Positions 12,315 through 26,500 of a stretch of 64,000 bases of DNA are shown here, in pieces. Position numbers and translations under genes: made by a program. A model generated the notes under the pieces. It made no database searches. It was given only the letters and a program-made list of their open reading frames with translations, and had not been told where the DNA came from. The DNA comes from Lytechinus variegatus. Lineage: Eukaryota; Echinodermata; Echinoidea; Temnopleuroida; Toxopneustidae. Location: NCBI RefSeq assembly GCF_018143015.1, contig NC_054741.1, forward strand, positions 46,244,548 through 46,308,547, given 5' to 3'. Position 1 is the stretch's first letter; each line of letters opens with the position of its first letter.

Positions 12315-12445
12315 GGGTTCCGTAACAAAGGTTAGCGATTAATCGTACGCTTGATTTCACAATTGATTGTACATTGTAGTCAATGGAATCAATCGTAGAA
12401 AAATGTTCTACGATTGTTCATTGCTAAGCTTTATGTTACGGGCCC
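12315..12445. mobile_element. Short palindromic MITE
   Basis: Inverted ends: gggttccgtaacaaaggtta at 12315 pairs imperfectly with agctttatgttacgggccc at about 12427-12445, and the interior is self-complementary (cgattaatcgtac / gattgttcattgc). Confidence 0.5.
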
Positions 12446-13919
12446 CAGAGTAGAGAAAGTCATATGGCTGTCGAACACCCAGAACAAAATACTTATATAC
12501 CGTTCCCATTACCGATCTGTCAACGCGACCATGCAGACTCAGGCCAATTTGATCTAGCTCGGCATGACAATTGGGGTTAATAAACGAGGATTACTATAGC
12601 TTGGTTGGGGTAATTGGCAACTTTCTATATAGCTCTCTACACATTAACATGACCGGGAACACATTTACATAATCGGGCCTATTTGCACCTTACCGAGGTG
12701 ACTTCGGTCATCTTGCCACTGCCAACCTTGGTCAAGTCTGATGAATACATACGCCTTTTCGGCCTGGTCAGTTACGTTGGTCTAGCTCGGCAAAGAAGAT
12801 CGAGGTCTCGCTCCCTTGTTCGACATCGAAGGGACGAGACTGAGAGTTGTCGATCATTCTGATTAAAGTACACATTGAATTAGATTCACCACTCCAAGCT
12901 ATACTGACCAGTGTCCTGTTGCAAAAAAAAAAGCGGCAATCAAAAACAATTTGAGATTCAAGTGACCAAGTTAAACAATTAAAACATGAAGTTTACAGTT
13001 AAACGTTAACAGTTAAACGATTTATTTATTAAACGTTCATTCCAGACTTACGTTTTATATTTTTAAACGCGATCCCTCTTAAGTTTCTGTAACATGGCAA
13101 CTATAAGCTCATCAGCCAATCAGAATCAAGGATTTCATGAAAGTTGCCGAGTTACCGTAATAGTATCTTTTATGCAACTTTCTTGATTAGACTAGATATA
13201 GAGTGGATCAGAGCTCTGCCTCGTCGACGGAATTAAGGTCATGGGTTCCATCCTCGCCTGAGTCATACCCAAGTCTTGAAATGATCAGACCTTTAATGTG
13301 TCTTCCTGTCAAGCGCTTGACATATGACAATGGACCAGGGTCATAATGATAATAATAAATGTTATTCAGGGCCCGCTGGAAGATCAGCCAATAGACCAAT
13401 TTCACAACGTGAGAGGGCAGCAGACTGGTCGCCATGCTGCGGTGGGCGAATAAACTTTTATAGTACACAAGTCAATAGGGTATTTGGTACATTCGTTCGA
13501 TTTTTTTTTTATTTTGGACCAATTGAGCAGATTTCTTGTAAGATTCACAATGAGCATTAATCGGAGAAGTTCAGGTCGCAGCTGTGCTGTGTTCAATTGC
13601 CTCAACAATTGGAGAAAGCTTCAGGATTGGAAGCAAAGTGAATGTGAAATTCACTCGCCTTGGACTCATGAAGCCCGTTTGTGTGTGAAGCCGTACTCCC
13701 TGCATAGGTTTTATGAAATGGGCATTCTCACTGTTACCATGGTAGTTAACATTCCAGCAGGAGTTGCTATCATCTCTTCCCCTTCCTCCTTTCTCCTTCC
13801 TCTCTGTTTTATTCTCTTGCCTTGCCCCCTCCTTTTGGATACTTATAGGCCTTCATAAAATGTGGTGGTTGTGGTTTTTTTTGTGTGGGGGGAGGGGGGA
13901 TTTATTTGATCATGCTTAG
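12446..13919. other. Intergenic, no gene seen
   Basis: Ordinary AT-rich sequence. Small open frames (for example around 13324-13858) have no domain, no splice logic and no composition shift, and are not called. Confidence 0.4.
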
Positions 13920-13929
13920 ATGGAAATAT

Positions 13930-14205
13930 CAGTCCCTCTCTCTCTCTCTCCCTCTCTATCTCACACTATCCCCCTCTCTCTCCTTCTCACTATCCCCTTC
14001 TCTGTATTACACTATCCCTCTCTCATACACTCGCTAGCCCCCCCCCCCCCCCCTCTCTCTCTCTCTCACTACCCCCCCCCCCCCTTTCTCACTATTCCCC
14101 TCTCCCCTCTCACTATCCCCCTCCTCTCACACATACTCTCTCCCCCTCTCCCCTCTCTCATCCTCTCTCTCTCTCTCGTTCACTCTCCCGCTACTCTAAC
14201 ACAAT
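13930..14205. repeat. CT/CCCT-rich low-complexity tract
   Basis: About 270 bp of CT and CCCT repeats with poly-C runs of 13-14 at about 14038-14052 and 14071-14084. The Pro/Ser/Leu open frame across it is an artefact. Confidence 0.85.
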
Positions 14206-15621
14206 TTACTAGCAACAAGAAGTGAGCTCCCTGATGAAAACCAACAGCGATTCTTGGTCATCATCAACTCACTTTTACTGACAAAACTTAAGGGGGAAAA
14301 GTAGCCAAAGTGCAAAAAATCATCATACCTTCATCGGTCAGATATGGCCATTGTCTTACATCGTCTACCCAGGTGTCCATGCTTTATTTTATTGATTTAT
14401 GATGAAGTTAATGACACAAAATCAGAGCTTATCTGTAATCTTTCATTGAATTTGTACACAGAGCCAATCGCGGTCAGCGCACTTGCCCACCGCAGCAATG
14501 GCGTCGCCGATAGAGGGCCAAATACAAAAACCGGCCGTGAAATTAGCCAATAGCTGAAGTTGTTACCTTGAGTAAACAAAAATATGCATGGAATTGTTTG
14601 TTTGGATGTAATAATTTTACTTGGACAACCGCAGTTTATACAAAACTAATAATGTACGGAACAAAGTTCCAATAATTATTGAAGTAATGATAAACATAAT
14701 AGCCATTTAGGCTGATTAAAACTTCATAACGTGTAAAATGGTTAACTTTTCCCTAAAAGTTTAGGAATTTTTTTTACACAAGTCCGCAAAAATGACAAGC
14801 ATTGACTATTATCGACTTTTTTGATGGATGATATGAATATGATTATGAAGTGTAAATGATAAATGGTGAATTATTTGTCTATTTTGGTATATTGCATGTA
14901 TTAGGCATTTCCTGCGATTTTATGAAACATTGCTGCTCATGTTACTCTTTCATTAGAATGTAACTTATAATTTGATAATGTACATAACGGCAGAGGGAAA
15001 ATAAAATGGAGGTGTATAAAAAATATATGCATGAATCGTACAGAATATATATATATTTACTTACATTTGCCTATACTAAATCTTATTTTTGTAAATAGTA
15101 TTGTTTTTATATTTGTCTCTGTTCTGTAATATACTACACACTTGTTGAAAATGTTAATTTATATAAGACTGAATGTAAAACAATCATATACAGTATATAA
15201 AAATGCAAAGAGATTATCACTTATGACAAAACAATTCAGCATACAAAATGTATTTTTAATGATATTGTAATCATTATGTACCATTTTGAAGTGTCTTAAG
15301 AGTGTGTAAGTGCCCTAATTTCGACTTATTTATTCAAATAAAAAACGGCATTCATCTTATTATTCTCTTTTATCAAAGATTATGTAACTTGTCTGAGGAA
15401 CAGTGATGTCATCATTGATTTGCAAGTTTCCCAATAACCCTTTATTTATTCGTTTGGTCCGGAACACAATAGGCCTATTGATTCGTATCAGATTAGAAGA
15501 TTCTAATTAAACTGTTAAATACATGTATGAATTGATGAGATCACAATGGCTGCCAACACTTAAAGGGGTGGGGGCATGGGAGCAAGTGCCTCTTCGATTT
15601 TTCAAGTAGACTAGTAGATCT
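14206..15621. other. Intergenic, no feature seen
   Basis: AT-rich with no exon or recognised element. Confidence 0.4.
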
Positions 15622-16218
15622 AGAGGGATTCTCTAGGCTGAAAATATTTGTATCTAAATAAATAGAGTAAAATTCACCTAGCAAGATGCTGAAAATTTCA
15701 TCAAAATCTGATAAGAAATAACGAAGTTATTGAATTTCATTAAAACGTAGCAATATGTTGTGAAAATAATAAAATACAAAAGAACAAGTGGGGATATGAC
15801 ATCATCAGCTTGCTCATGGAATATTCATGAAGACATGACAAGAACTGTTTCCCCATATGATGCAAATTTTTAAAATGCCATAGCTTCGTTATTCCTTGTC
15901 CGATTTTGAATAAATTTTCGGTGTTAGGAGGCGCGATAGCTCAGTCGGTAGAGCGGGGGGGTTCGTATTCTGGTGACCCGGGTTCGATTCCCACTAGGTG
16001 CGCTAGTGCCCTTTGGTAAGGCATTAATCCTCAGTACCAGGTCCTTCGGAGGGGACTTTAAGCCGTCGGTCCTCTGGTTGCTTGCTTACAAGCATTCATT
16101 GCTTTTTTTTTTAGCAATATCAGGTAAAAAATTGCCACATCCATCCAGTGTTTGGTTTGTCTGATTTTTCTTTATCTGTTCAAATTATAGTATTTTCAGC
16201 CTGGAGTACCCCTTTGAA
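15622..16218. mobile_element. TTAA-type palindromic MITE, family B, split by a SINE
   Basis: Left half begins at agggattctctaggctgaaa and contains the family's 'caagtggggatatgacatc' and 'gaatattcatgaa' blocks. The right end is cagcctggagtacccctttg. The SINE at 15927-16150 interrupts the right half after 'ttttcggtgtt'. Confidence 0.7.
15927..16150 (+). repeat. tRNA-derived SINE, second family
   Basis: The head has an A-box (tagctcagtcggtagagc) and a B-box (gggttcgattcc). The body has the phrase cttcggaggggactttaag followed by 'ccgtcggtcc', and then a T-rich stretch. It does not fold as a full tRNA (acceptor ends do not pair well), so it is a SINE head and not a tRNA gene. It may carry one of the conserved SINE central domains known from several metazoans; I cannot confirm which. 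Confidence 0.7.
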
Positions 16219-16482
16219 TCTGAAAGAGAGGTCCAAATCGATATTGTTATTTGATTGAGAACCTCACTTCCGGTTCATCTTACCCCCCCCCCCCACCTCC
16301 CCACCTGCTCCAAAATGGTAACGCCTTTACACCAACTCGACTACTGTAGATTATAGAATAACCGAAGTTCTATCGGTAAACTTCGACAATAATTACGTTA
16401 TCGGTTACATTAGTATGACTCTAGCACAGTCGAGGCGGCTCGTGACTGAGAACCTCTCATAGGAAATAAATCAATTGATAAG

Positions 16483-17094
16483 CCAGGGGCCGCAGAACGG
16501 TTTTGAAAGGGGGGGGGGCTGAACCGAAAGTGGGGGACTGACTGAACAAGAATAAAATCACGATTTGATGGAAATCCCTCCCCCGGGGGGGGGAGTGAAA
16601 TATATTGCTGTACACACGCGTGACCAAAAGGGATGTTTTTTTTTCCAGTTTTGGACGCGGTCCGCGCGTCGACCCGTTAAGGGTATCAAAAACGCCAATT
16701 TTCAAGAAAAGGGGTAGTTTTGAAAGACTGGTAAATTGTCAATCGCAGGGTCAAACGTATTTAGGGCATGTTTACCCAAAAAAGTTTTTTTTTAAACTAG
16801 CCAAACGTGTTTAGGGTATGTTTTTCCCCGAGGTCATATTTTGGCGACAACTTGTTCAGGGGCCAAAATGTGCAAACAAAAGCCCGCGAAAAACTTGTTT
16901 AAGGGGTTATTTTGCACACAGAGAAAAACTCGTTTAGGGGGTGTTTGGAAATTACTTGTTCACGCGTGCGTACAGCAACATAATTTTGACTGCCCCCCAC
17001 CCCTCGGGGGGGGGGGGGAATTCACGTTTTGGTACAAAGTTGTTTGGGGGAAACAAGAGAGATTTATGAAGCCTCGTTCCGGCTCCGTAGCCCC
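16483..17094. mobile_element. Probable hAT-like non-autonomous element
   Basis: The ends are caggggccgcagaacgg and ccggctccgtagcccctg, imperfect TIRs of the CAGGGG type used by hAT elements. Poly-G stretches next to both ends and an internal repeated phrase (gtttagggtatgttt) fit. I could not find an 8-bp target duplication (left tgataagc, right aagtatag), so the call is tentative. Confidence 0.45.
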
Positions 17095-20000
17095 TGAAGT
17101 ATAGATAATCACACATTAAGACCACCGTACACATTACGACTGTTCGCGATCCGATTTTGGAACAGATCGCAATTTGCTCATTTTTTTATAAATGTGAATA
17201 GAAGATATCATTTTATTTGAGGTTAAAGTAAATGAAAGAACACTGTTAGAAAATTTATCCTTATAATAATAGAAGTTCCTGCAGCAGAGTCTCGAGAACA
17301 CCTGTAATCTTACCGAATTGCGTAATCCTACAGGAAATTGGTATTTGATGTATGGAATCTTACAAATTTCCTTGAATAAAACACCCTTTTCCCCTTTTTT
17401 AAACAGACCTGTTCTGTTAAATTGCAGAAAAATTCTTGTTTTATGAATTTACAGAATGATTCTGTTATTGCTTTCTACAAAATCCTCTGTTTATTTTCTG
17501 TAAAATCACGGTTTTTTTAACAGTGAATACTGATATAACCAGTTTGAAAGGTTGTAAGCCTTTATTTTGGAGTAAAGGCCTAATTAGTTTCAAATCGTAG
17601 GCAATCGTACGACTGCTATGACGTCATTACGACTAGATATTAAATTCGCTTTTATTCTGAGAAGGATGATAGCATAGATTTGAACATAGGTATTCGTACG
17701 GTGATTTAGAACATTACACAGTAAGATATTCCATGTCTCAATATTAGCATCAAACTTTACCATCACCTTTTATTCCAAAATCGGGTCGCAGACCCATCGT
17801 ACCCACTGGAATTGTTTTCTATTTAACGTATTCATGATTATTGTCATTAAAATGTACTTTCTGTGTACCATAAAAGACGATAGTTGCAATTTGACTATCT
17901 TTGTGACTGTTCTAATTGACTTTATCCGCTACTGAAAGAAGACAGTGAGAGAGAATGAGGGAGAGACATACGGAGAGGGTGGGGGAAAAAGCAAGAGAGG
18001 GGGGGGGGTATGCCTGGGTCGGAGAAAAGAGAAAGGTTTTGCAAATAAATTATTCCGTCCCTTCTTACAAACGACTGAAACAATAATGAAAACATTAATT
18101 CATGAATAATTAGAAAATGGATAATGAAATTAATAAATAGCTGATAAATAAGATGAAAACAAATGTTATAATAGAACTGAACAAACCAAAAGATGGTGAT
18201 GACAACTTAAAACAAGATGGTTGAATGAATTGATAACACTAACCATTTTACTATTGACATGAACATACTATTAAACGAATATATAAATTATTGTTTTTTT
18301 TAATTATTAATTAATTGCAAAAAAAAAGTAGATGCAACCATTACAAGGGCATCTTTTGGGGAGGTCAGTTCTTACATTCCTTACACTAAACTTGTTCAAA
18401 ATCATTGTGGGCCTTGGGCGCGGATCGAGCTATTTCCAAGAGGCAGGTTTGACCGAGAAATTTGACAAGAACAAAAAGGGGGTTGGCTTCAAAGTGTAAA
18501 AAAATGTAGGTCTTTACTTTTTTCAACTTGGCAGCCCAAGGGGAGGGGTTGACCCCTAACCCCCCCCCCCCCGTAGATCCGCCAATAGGCCTTATCCGTC
18601 ATGCAACATTTTCAAGAGAGTTTGAAGCACGTATCGAGAGTAATTGTCCTGAATAAGTCTCATTCAATTATGTTTCACACTCATCAAATTCCTTGTCAAT
18701 AAAAAGTAGAAAGCGCGTCACCAAAACTATTTTAACTGTTTAATAAAATTCGCGAAATACATGCTTCCAAGAGAATAATGCCAGTGTGTGAATACTTTAT
18801 TAAAAAAATAATGCCAATCCCAGTTTCACCAATATCACTATTTCATCCGGGCTTTTCGTCAAGTAACGTGTAGAAAATCTTTAAAAATGTTTTTAGAAGT
18901 TTTCTCCTCGCCCTATTCCTATTTTGACATTCGCAATAAATTTTGTCGGGACAATCATCGTAAGTATTTGCAGACTGTCTCAATTGGGTCCTTTCTTGAT
19001 TCACTTACCGCTTGGATTTTCTTCAAGTGTAGGGGCCTACCCTCTTTCATCATCCATCCTCTCCATCTTGTCAACCTTGCCCGCTTTCACACACCCACCC
19101 CCATCTTACCTGTCCTCCTTCCTTCCTTTCAATCGCTTCCTCTCATCTTTCTTTGCTCTTTCTATCGCATTTTCCCTTTCCTATTGTCTCCATGTTAACC
19201 AAAATGAATATTTCCAAATAATCCTAATCAATAGAATTAATCATGGTTATTTCAAGTTCATCTTTCATCTAAGCCGATCAAAATTATGCTACAAAAAGGG
19301 GGTCATTACACATTTGAAAAAGTAAAAGTAAATGAACTTGGCTAAAGTAGAAACCTACCTAGTCCAATTTTAGATATTAATTGGATGTAGGGTACTATAT
19401 CAGGTATTGTCAGGATTTGTGTCAATATATTACTTTTTATTGCAAAAAGAATACGAGGGGTCATTTCACTGATATCCTCCATAGGCCATTTTGTTGTTTT
19501 ATTGTTATTTAATCATTATTATTTTATTATTTTTGTTATTATTTTGCATGTTGCACAACATTCTAGTTCAAAACATAATGTAGAGAAGCATGGAAACATA
19601 ATTTTATTGTACTATTAATATGGAGTCAATTTGTATCATTCGTAAACAGATAATTACAGATAATCTGTACAAATGTCGAATAAAATCAGGCGATACAGGA
19701 TAAATGTTAATTCTTACAGGAAGCAAATTCCATATTCATATTTTTAAAAATATCCATGCAATTACTGCAGTCAGCACCCTCGCCTCTGTGTCAAGCTTAC
19801 TCTGTTTAAAATGAAATTATAGAATTTGTCCTACGTCATTGATTAGTCTTAATAAATTGGGACATGTTTTTGTGTTTTGGGGGACTAACGTCAAATACTG
19901 ATCAAGAGAAAGCAATAATCTCACAATAATCCTCCAATTTGTAATTCTGTTTGCCTTGGCTGTGTGGTCGAGTTCATAGGGGCATCAGGGGCGCTGCCCC

Positions 20001-20602
20001 TCCCCCTCCGTAAAGTAAAAATAAAAGGAACGATGTGAGAGAACCGAGCAAAAGGAAAATAATAAAAAATAAGATATCCAAACCTTTTCTCCTTTCGTTA
20101 TTTCGAATTTTAACACTACATACAATAATGATATATGCTTAAAGGGAAGCTACTTCCATCCCCTATGCCCGTTATATCATACCCCCTTGTGCACTTTTGA
20201 CGCTCTTGGCGAAATAAAAAAAACCCTCTTGGCCAGATTTCCCACATTTTTTTTTCAGATATAATATCAATCGGTAACTGATTTTATAGAATTAAGCTTC
20301 ATACTTTGAATGCAGATAATTTATTTGTCCCAAATTGTTTTATGACATACTAAATTCAGTCAGTGAAAGAGTTTATAGGCCAATGATTTTTTTTTATTGT
20401 CTTAAACAATATATAGAGTACCACCTTATCAAATTGGAATTTAGGAATACAATATTTGAATGGTTGCCAAAAAAATAAAATAAAATAGGAAACAAAGAAA
20501 GAGAGAGAGGCAGAAAGTGGAAGTAAATGTACTGATATTCAGCAAATGCAGGAGAGAGATAGGGGATGCAAAGTGTGTGTGTGTGGGGGGGGGTCATACA
20601 CT
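17095..20602. other. Intergenic, scattered decayed repeats, no gene
   Basis: At 17255-17530 a repeat is framed by cactgttagaaa and tttttaacagtga (MITE-like). At about 17145 and 17775 cgatccgattttggaa and its near-complement ttccaaaatcgggtcg suggest an older palindromic element. Poly-C/poly-G runs occur at 18000 and 18561. No exon recognised. Confidence 0.4.
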
Positions 20603-21201
20603 TTAAAGGGATTGTCCAGGCTGGAAACATTTATATCTCAATAAATAGAGTAAAATTCAGAGCTAAATGTTGAAAATCAAAATCGGATAACAAAATAACA
20701 AAGATATTGATTTTTTAATATTTGCATTATTCCTGTGAAACAGTTCTAGGCAAGTCTTTATGAATATTCATTAGGTGGGCTGATGATTTCCTATCCCCAC
20801 TTGTTCTTTTGTATTTTATTATAAGTTTATTCCTTTTTTTTCTACCAAGAACTTAAACAATCAGATTGAAAACTGATGAAGTGCATTAGTTATTTATTGC
20901 CGCAACTTATTTCATCGTAATGGAGACACATCATTTACACATGCATGAAAAAAAATGAAACATTTATGATTTCATGTAATAACATAAGAAAAAGGAAAGT
21001 GGGGATGTGACATCATCGGCCCAACTAATGTACATTCATGAAGACATGCCTAGAACTGTTTCACCGGAATAATGGAAATCTGTTAAATTCAATAACTTCG
21101 TTATTTGTTATCCAATTTGATGAAATTTTCAGCATTTTGCTCTGTGAATTTTACTCTATTTATTTAGATATAAATATTTTCAGCCCTGACTATCCCTTTA
21201 A
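20603..21201. mobile_element. TTAA-flanked palindromic MITE, family B
   Basis: Ends TTAAAGGGATTGTCCAGGCT and AGCCCTGACTATCCCTTTAA. Inverted blocks towards the centre include ccccacttgttctttt versus aaaaggaaagtgggga, and gatgatttcc versus catcatcgg. No open frame. Other copies: 15622, 40621 and 46860. Confidence 0.8.
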
Positions 21202-23300
21202 TAGTCAAATTGCAAAGATTTTACATTCGAATCAGAGAGGACTACCAGTATGCAGAAAGAAGTCCATTATATTTCATCGCAACTTGAGCAAGCAGCTCAA
21301 ATCACTAAAAATATTTGTGATTCATCATAACATCACGTTTGCTGATATTTGCCCTGTGTGTCAACAACTGACTAATGAAACAGACATCGCCCCTGGGCAG
21401 GTTGAATGAGGATGCTCATTTGAGAAATGTTACTAAAGTATGAAGAGAATTTAAAGTTGGCTTGTGATTAACAATGAAATTTTAAAATTGTCAAGACAGA
21501 ACTGGAATAATAGATGACAAGACAAAGAAAAAAGACAGCAGAAAGTGAAAAAAAAACAGAAATTCAAGGATTTATGTGTAATAATATTATTTCAATATTT
21601 CATTATATGAAATTCAAGATCATAATTTCTCTCCAATAGAAATGTATATGCTAAACATGGCTTGGTATTTTGTTTCAACTCGTTTAATCCAACATCATTG
21701 TAACTTACAGCGATAAAGGGACAAGGTCTTTATCATCACATCTCAAACATTTTTAATTTGATTTCAATGATTTTTACACAGAATATAATAAAATTATTAA
21801 GAGATAATGACTGCATATCATTTTTATCCATTTGGATACCCATCATGAAACAAAGTTTGTTTATATTTTATTATTCAATTGAAATCAACTTTCAATTTTG
21901 ATGAACTTCACTGTAAGACTTGTTTACATTTATCATTTGTTCAATGGATAAATGAGCTGAATTCTGCTTAAACACATGTAGTTATGTTTCTAAGTAATGG
22001 GAGTCTGAACTTTATCTCTAAGATTTTGGTCACTGCCACAAACAATACAGAAGTACATGGATGAAATGAAGTTTATTTTTCATTTACCTTTAATTTGGCA
22101 AAGAAATAACAATACAATCTTGATCACTTTATGAAAAATATTGAACATTAAATCCATAATTGAACTTTTCAGGCATCATGAACATCCAATACAACCATTC
22201 TAGACTCATTGCCACAAACCTCAGCAACATCTCAAATAGTATTCAGACTTGGCGAAACAAATACCCCCACTCATGCTAATAATTGCACATTATATGCATC
22301 AAGGCTAAAGATATTGTCTAAAGTTTCTCAAACTGACCCAAAATTTTTTTTTGCAAATATGATTAATATTTACTACATGCATTTCTTGTCTTGTGAAAAA
22401 AGAATCTCTCATACAGCTGTTAATGTTTTTTTTTCTTTATAACTTGATGAATTTGAATACACGCATGATGCTAAGATTTGGCACACCACATCTGTAAAGA
22501 CCTTTACTGCTTCTCACTCCAACTCCAAACAGACTGATGGCGAAAATAACAATACAGATTTGGTTTGTCTGGAGTCAATTTCATTTGTTTGATAGTGGCA
22601 TAAAGGTTGCTATCCAGGATGTAAATAAACTACCTCCATCCTATATTATTCAGTTACATTTTATATTAAAAATGGTATTGATAGATGCGAAATGAATCAA
22701 GGGCCTTCTCCAATATTGGTAATCTAACAGACCGGCAAAGACTTTTGATTTCCAACTTGCATTCAAATGAGGCGGCGCTACAGGAGGGGGCAGGGAGCTG
22801 AGAACCCTAAGTGTCTCCCTGATTTTTTGGCAGGACAAAAAGGTGAAAAAGGAAGAAGAAAACAATTTTAAAAGAGAGGCATGGGTTGTATAACTCTGTA
22901 TTACCTGTTTAATCAAATAATTATAAAAAAATACCCTCTAAGGTCTAGTTGCACCCCCCCAAGAAAACCCCTGATGCATTCGATCACTCATGTATTCCTG
23001 TGAAGCGTTTGCTCAATGCCTTCTGATCCTGTCCATAGCCAAGCATTATTAAGAGCTCCATGAAATCCATACTTTGTCGTTTTCATGTTATTGTTCTAGG
23101 GTACTGGGTATTTGAAGATACCCCGATAGTCTCCTAAAGCAAGCAAACCCATGCTTGCTCCCTTTCAAATAAATCTGTTCTCCGCATCACTTATAACACC
23201 ACAAGGTCCTTGGAACCAGGAACTACTAGACACCAAGATAGTTTTCCATAGCATCTACGGGCATTCAAAGAGTTCAGGAAAGGAAATCCATGCTTGTATG
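21202..23300. other. Intergenic region downstream of MRPL16, no gene seen
   Basis: AT-rich. Includes the 3' flank of the minus-strand MRPL16 gene. No second gene or known repeat recognised. Confidence 0.4.
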
Positions 23301-23596
23301 TTACCGGTGTTCTCCAAACCATTTATAATCGCAAGGTCCTAGGTACTTGGAGATGCCAAGATAGTTCTCCTTGGCAATGCGTTCAAATGTCCACGGATTG
23401 ATGTTCTCCGCTTTCCGAAACTGGTAGAGATTGGCATCTCTCTCCATGATCTCCTTGGAAACCACCTTGCAGCGGAATGGCAGCTTCTTAGAGATTTGGT
23501 AGAGGATGCTGTGGACCTCCTCAAACTCCATCTTACCCCCCATCTCCATCACCAGACGACCGGCCTTCACTGGCGTCACGTAGTGGTGGACACTTC
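23301..23596 (-). CDS. MRPL16 last exon
   Basis: Acceptor ttacag| at 23597-23598 and stop TAA at 23301-23303. Completes [19 protein letters not shown] and carries [18 protein letters not shown] and [16 protein letters not shown]. More GC-rich than its surroundings. Confidence 0.93.
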
Positions 23597-26500
23597 CTGT
23601 AAGAGAATAATGGTAATAACTTATTATCTATGACCCACTTTTTTTAAAAGAACTTTATAAATTGTAATTCATGTTCATGATGATTGTAAATAAGTTTCCT
23701 TTTCCTCAATCACACTACAGGGGTGGTATTCTGGAACTCTGTCATAACTTTTGTCATAAATTTTGTCATTTCTCTCCGAGATGTGACACCGCTATGATTG
23801 TCACAAATCGGTATTCTGAACATTGTCTTTTCCCTGTCATATCTCTCAAAGTTCCCACCCATCTTTTCGGAAGCGAACCAATCAAAATCATCGTTAGTTC
23901 CCAGTGGGAGCCCTTCTAGCCAATAGGAAGGCCCCGTGACAGGTAGGGGGTATCCCCAATTCTGTTGCTGGCATCGCGCAACTACGCGAATATTGATGTG
24001 CTTAATTACAAAGAGAGACAGGGAGCTGTGAAGGATTTAAGAGGAGAAGTAGAAAAACAAGGAAAACAGAGAAAAAAGAGGAATTAATATGTAGGGCCTA
24101 ACTAATTGTAGCATGAAAAAATCATTTTAAAAATTGTCATGGATGATGAGTGAAACTAATACCGCAATTTAATCTAAAGGATATCATTATATGTTTGACA
24201 TTCAGTCAGCAGGGTATCGGAATATTTGGTACTAAAAGATATGACAAAATTTATGACTGCTAACCCCTGTCATAACTTTTGTCATACCTTTTGCTTGTAT
24301 AAAAGGATTACGCGCTTAAAGCCGCGTATTTTTTTGGTGCGCTAAAGAGAAGAGACAAAATTTATGACAATTTTTGTGACAAAAGTTATGACATCCACCA
24401 GAATACCTATTTTGTCATATCTCTGAGATAAGATAAAATATGGAGAAAAGACAATGTTCAGAATACCGCCCCAGGTTATGAATTCTAACAGTCACTCATG
24501 ATACATTGTAAGGTATCAATGGCTGAATATTCAAAAGAAAATGATGAATGTTCCTAAAGCATTAGAAAGGTAAAAAGAAACCCTCCTTAATCAAATCATG
24601 ATACACACCCCAAAGGCTTATTTGGTAATTTATGGTTACTAGATGATGAGGAATTGAGCTGTAAAAAAAAGTAATATTCACTGGACACCCAATTAAGTAT
24701 CACAATTCAACTTATGCAGAAAATAATTGAATAATGTTATCGGTTTACAACATAAAGTATATTGCAGAGAAAGTGGGGATATATATCCCCTTTTTCGAAA
24801 AAAAACAAAACAAAGGAGCACAAGTATGGGGGAAAAACAATTTTGAATAACTTTGGAGACAAGATCCAACAGATCTTGAATTCCAGTCCACACTCAAAGC
24901 CTGTGTTGTACATTATTTACTGAATTATAATTGTCGTTACTTTGTTTTGTTCTTTCTTGCCATTATGTATTTCTTATTTACATGTTATTTCTATCAAGTG
25001 AAATAAAAATGAATTGACAAGAAAATGTATTTCTTTGGAACCAAATTTGCTCAAGAAGCAGAAATCAGAATACCAGCATTTTTAAGGAGTAAAAACTGGT
25101 ATCTTTCCAGGATCATCTAAATCCACACAAACATAATTGTACAAGTTTGAGGGGATAAAAAAAAACCCACAGTAGTCTAACTGGGAAGTTGAAATTCTAA
25201 ATTCACTCATCATATGGAGATTTCAAATTGGCAATTATGCTGATGATACTATGAGCTATGATGTAGCTGTAGACGTTGCCACATTATAGAATATTATTTA
25301 AAATCCAAAATTGTTATATGCTACTGTACATACGCTTAACATTCTTTTTTTCTAAATCTTCAGTAATGTTCTGTAAACATTATTATTCCTCATAATATAC
25401 AGTAATTCTGGAACAATGATGAAAAATACTTTTTTTAGATATTAGAAATTTAAGATTTTTACTTTTTTTTTCATCAGACTCATGAAGCTCAATGACCAGT
25501 ATTTTCAATTTTAAACTCTGTTGTGTATAACTATGGATAGCCAATTGTGACACACCTCTCTCACAGTAGATGTTCAATATATTTTTCAGCACATATAGTG
25601 TTCTTCATTCATAAATAGGATGTTAGGGATTAATAATTATCTTTCTATGTAATACCATGGGAGGGAGGGGAAGTAAACATAAGAAATGACACTCTTTACC
25701 AACCCACACTCTATGGGGCTTGTCATAATTCTAGAATAGAACTAAATTGGATTTCAGAATATGGGCCATTGTGAATAAAGCTCAAGCCAACTTATAAGGC
25801 CACGTTTCGGTCATTTACCTTTGCCTCCACCCATCCTCTGCCCTTGACCTTTCTTAGTGACCGGTTTGAAAGGTGCGTTGACCCTCCAGCGAGCAAACAT
25901 GTGGTCACTATCTCCAATGAATCGATTGATGGTCAGACGAATCATCTCAAAATGGCCATGCCTCATGTAACCAGGTGTAGTAGCCTGATAAAAATTCAAA
26001 AGAAAGAGAAGATGTTATTTCACTTTTCTAAATTGATAATACTTCCTAACTGTACCATTACATAGACCGTTTTCATCAGCTTTATACTACATGGGGGATC
26101 TTGTAGTGCCTCCTGATAGCCAGGTACCATTTTATTTATCCATGCAGAAATTAAGAGAATTATAAGAGAACATTAAGTGGGATTGTCCTTGTAAGTTGCC
26201 CTCAATGTGGCTCTAAACATTGTCAAGGTGCCTCAATAAATTTATTTATTTATTTATTCGGCACTTCAAACATATTCAAGATTACAAAGCAATATCAATC
26301 ATTACATAAAAATGACATGAATTGTGCAAGTACATGTATGTGCAATATTTGATAGCAGTTTTCATATTTTCATCATGTAATTGGAAAGTGTCCCCAAAAG
26401 AAAGACTGCAATAAAGAGTAATCAAATTAAACAAGTGGAATGCCGCTGGCAGTCTCACCGGACTGAATGTAAGTCAATATAGCAGCAATGCCCATTTTGA

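Noticed and set aside
13920-14225. Ser/Pro/Leu open frame
   Set aside because: CT-rich low-complexity tract.
15927-16005. True tRNA gene
   Set aside because: A and B boxes are present, but the acceptor ends do not pair and a SINE body follows.
16483-17094. Confident hAT element
   Set aside because: TIRs fit, but flanking 8-mers (tgataagc, aagtatag) are not duplicates; kept only as tentative.
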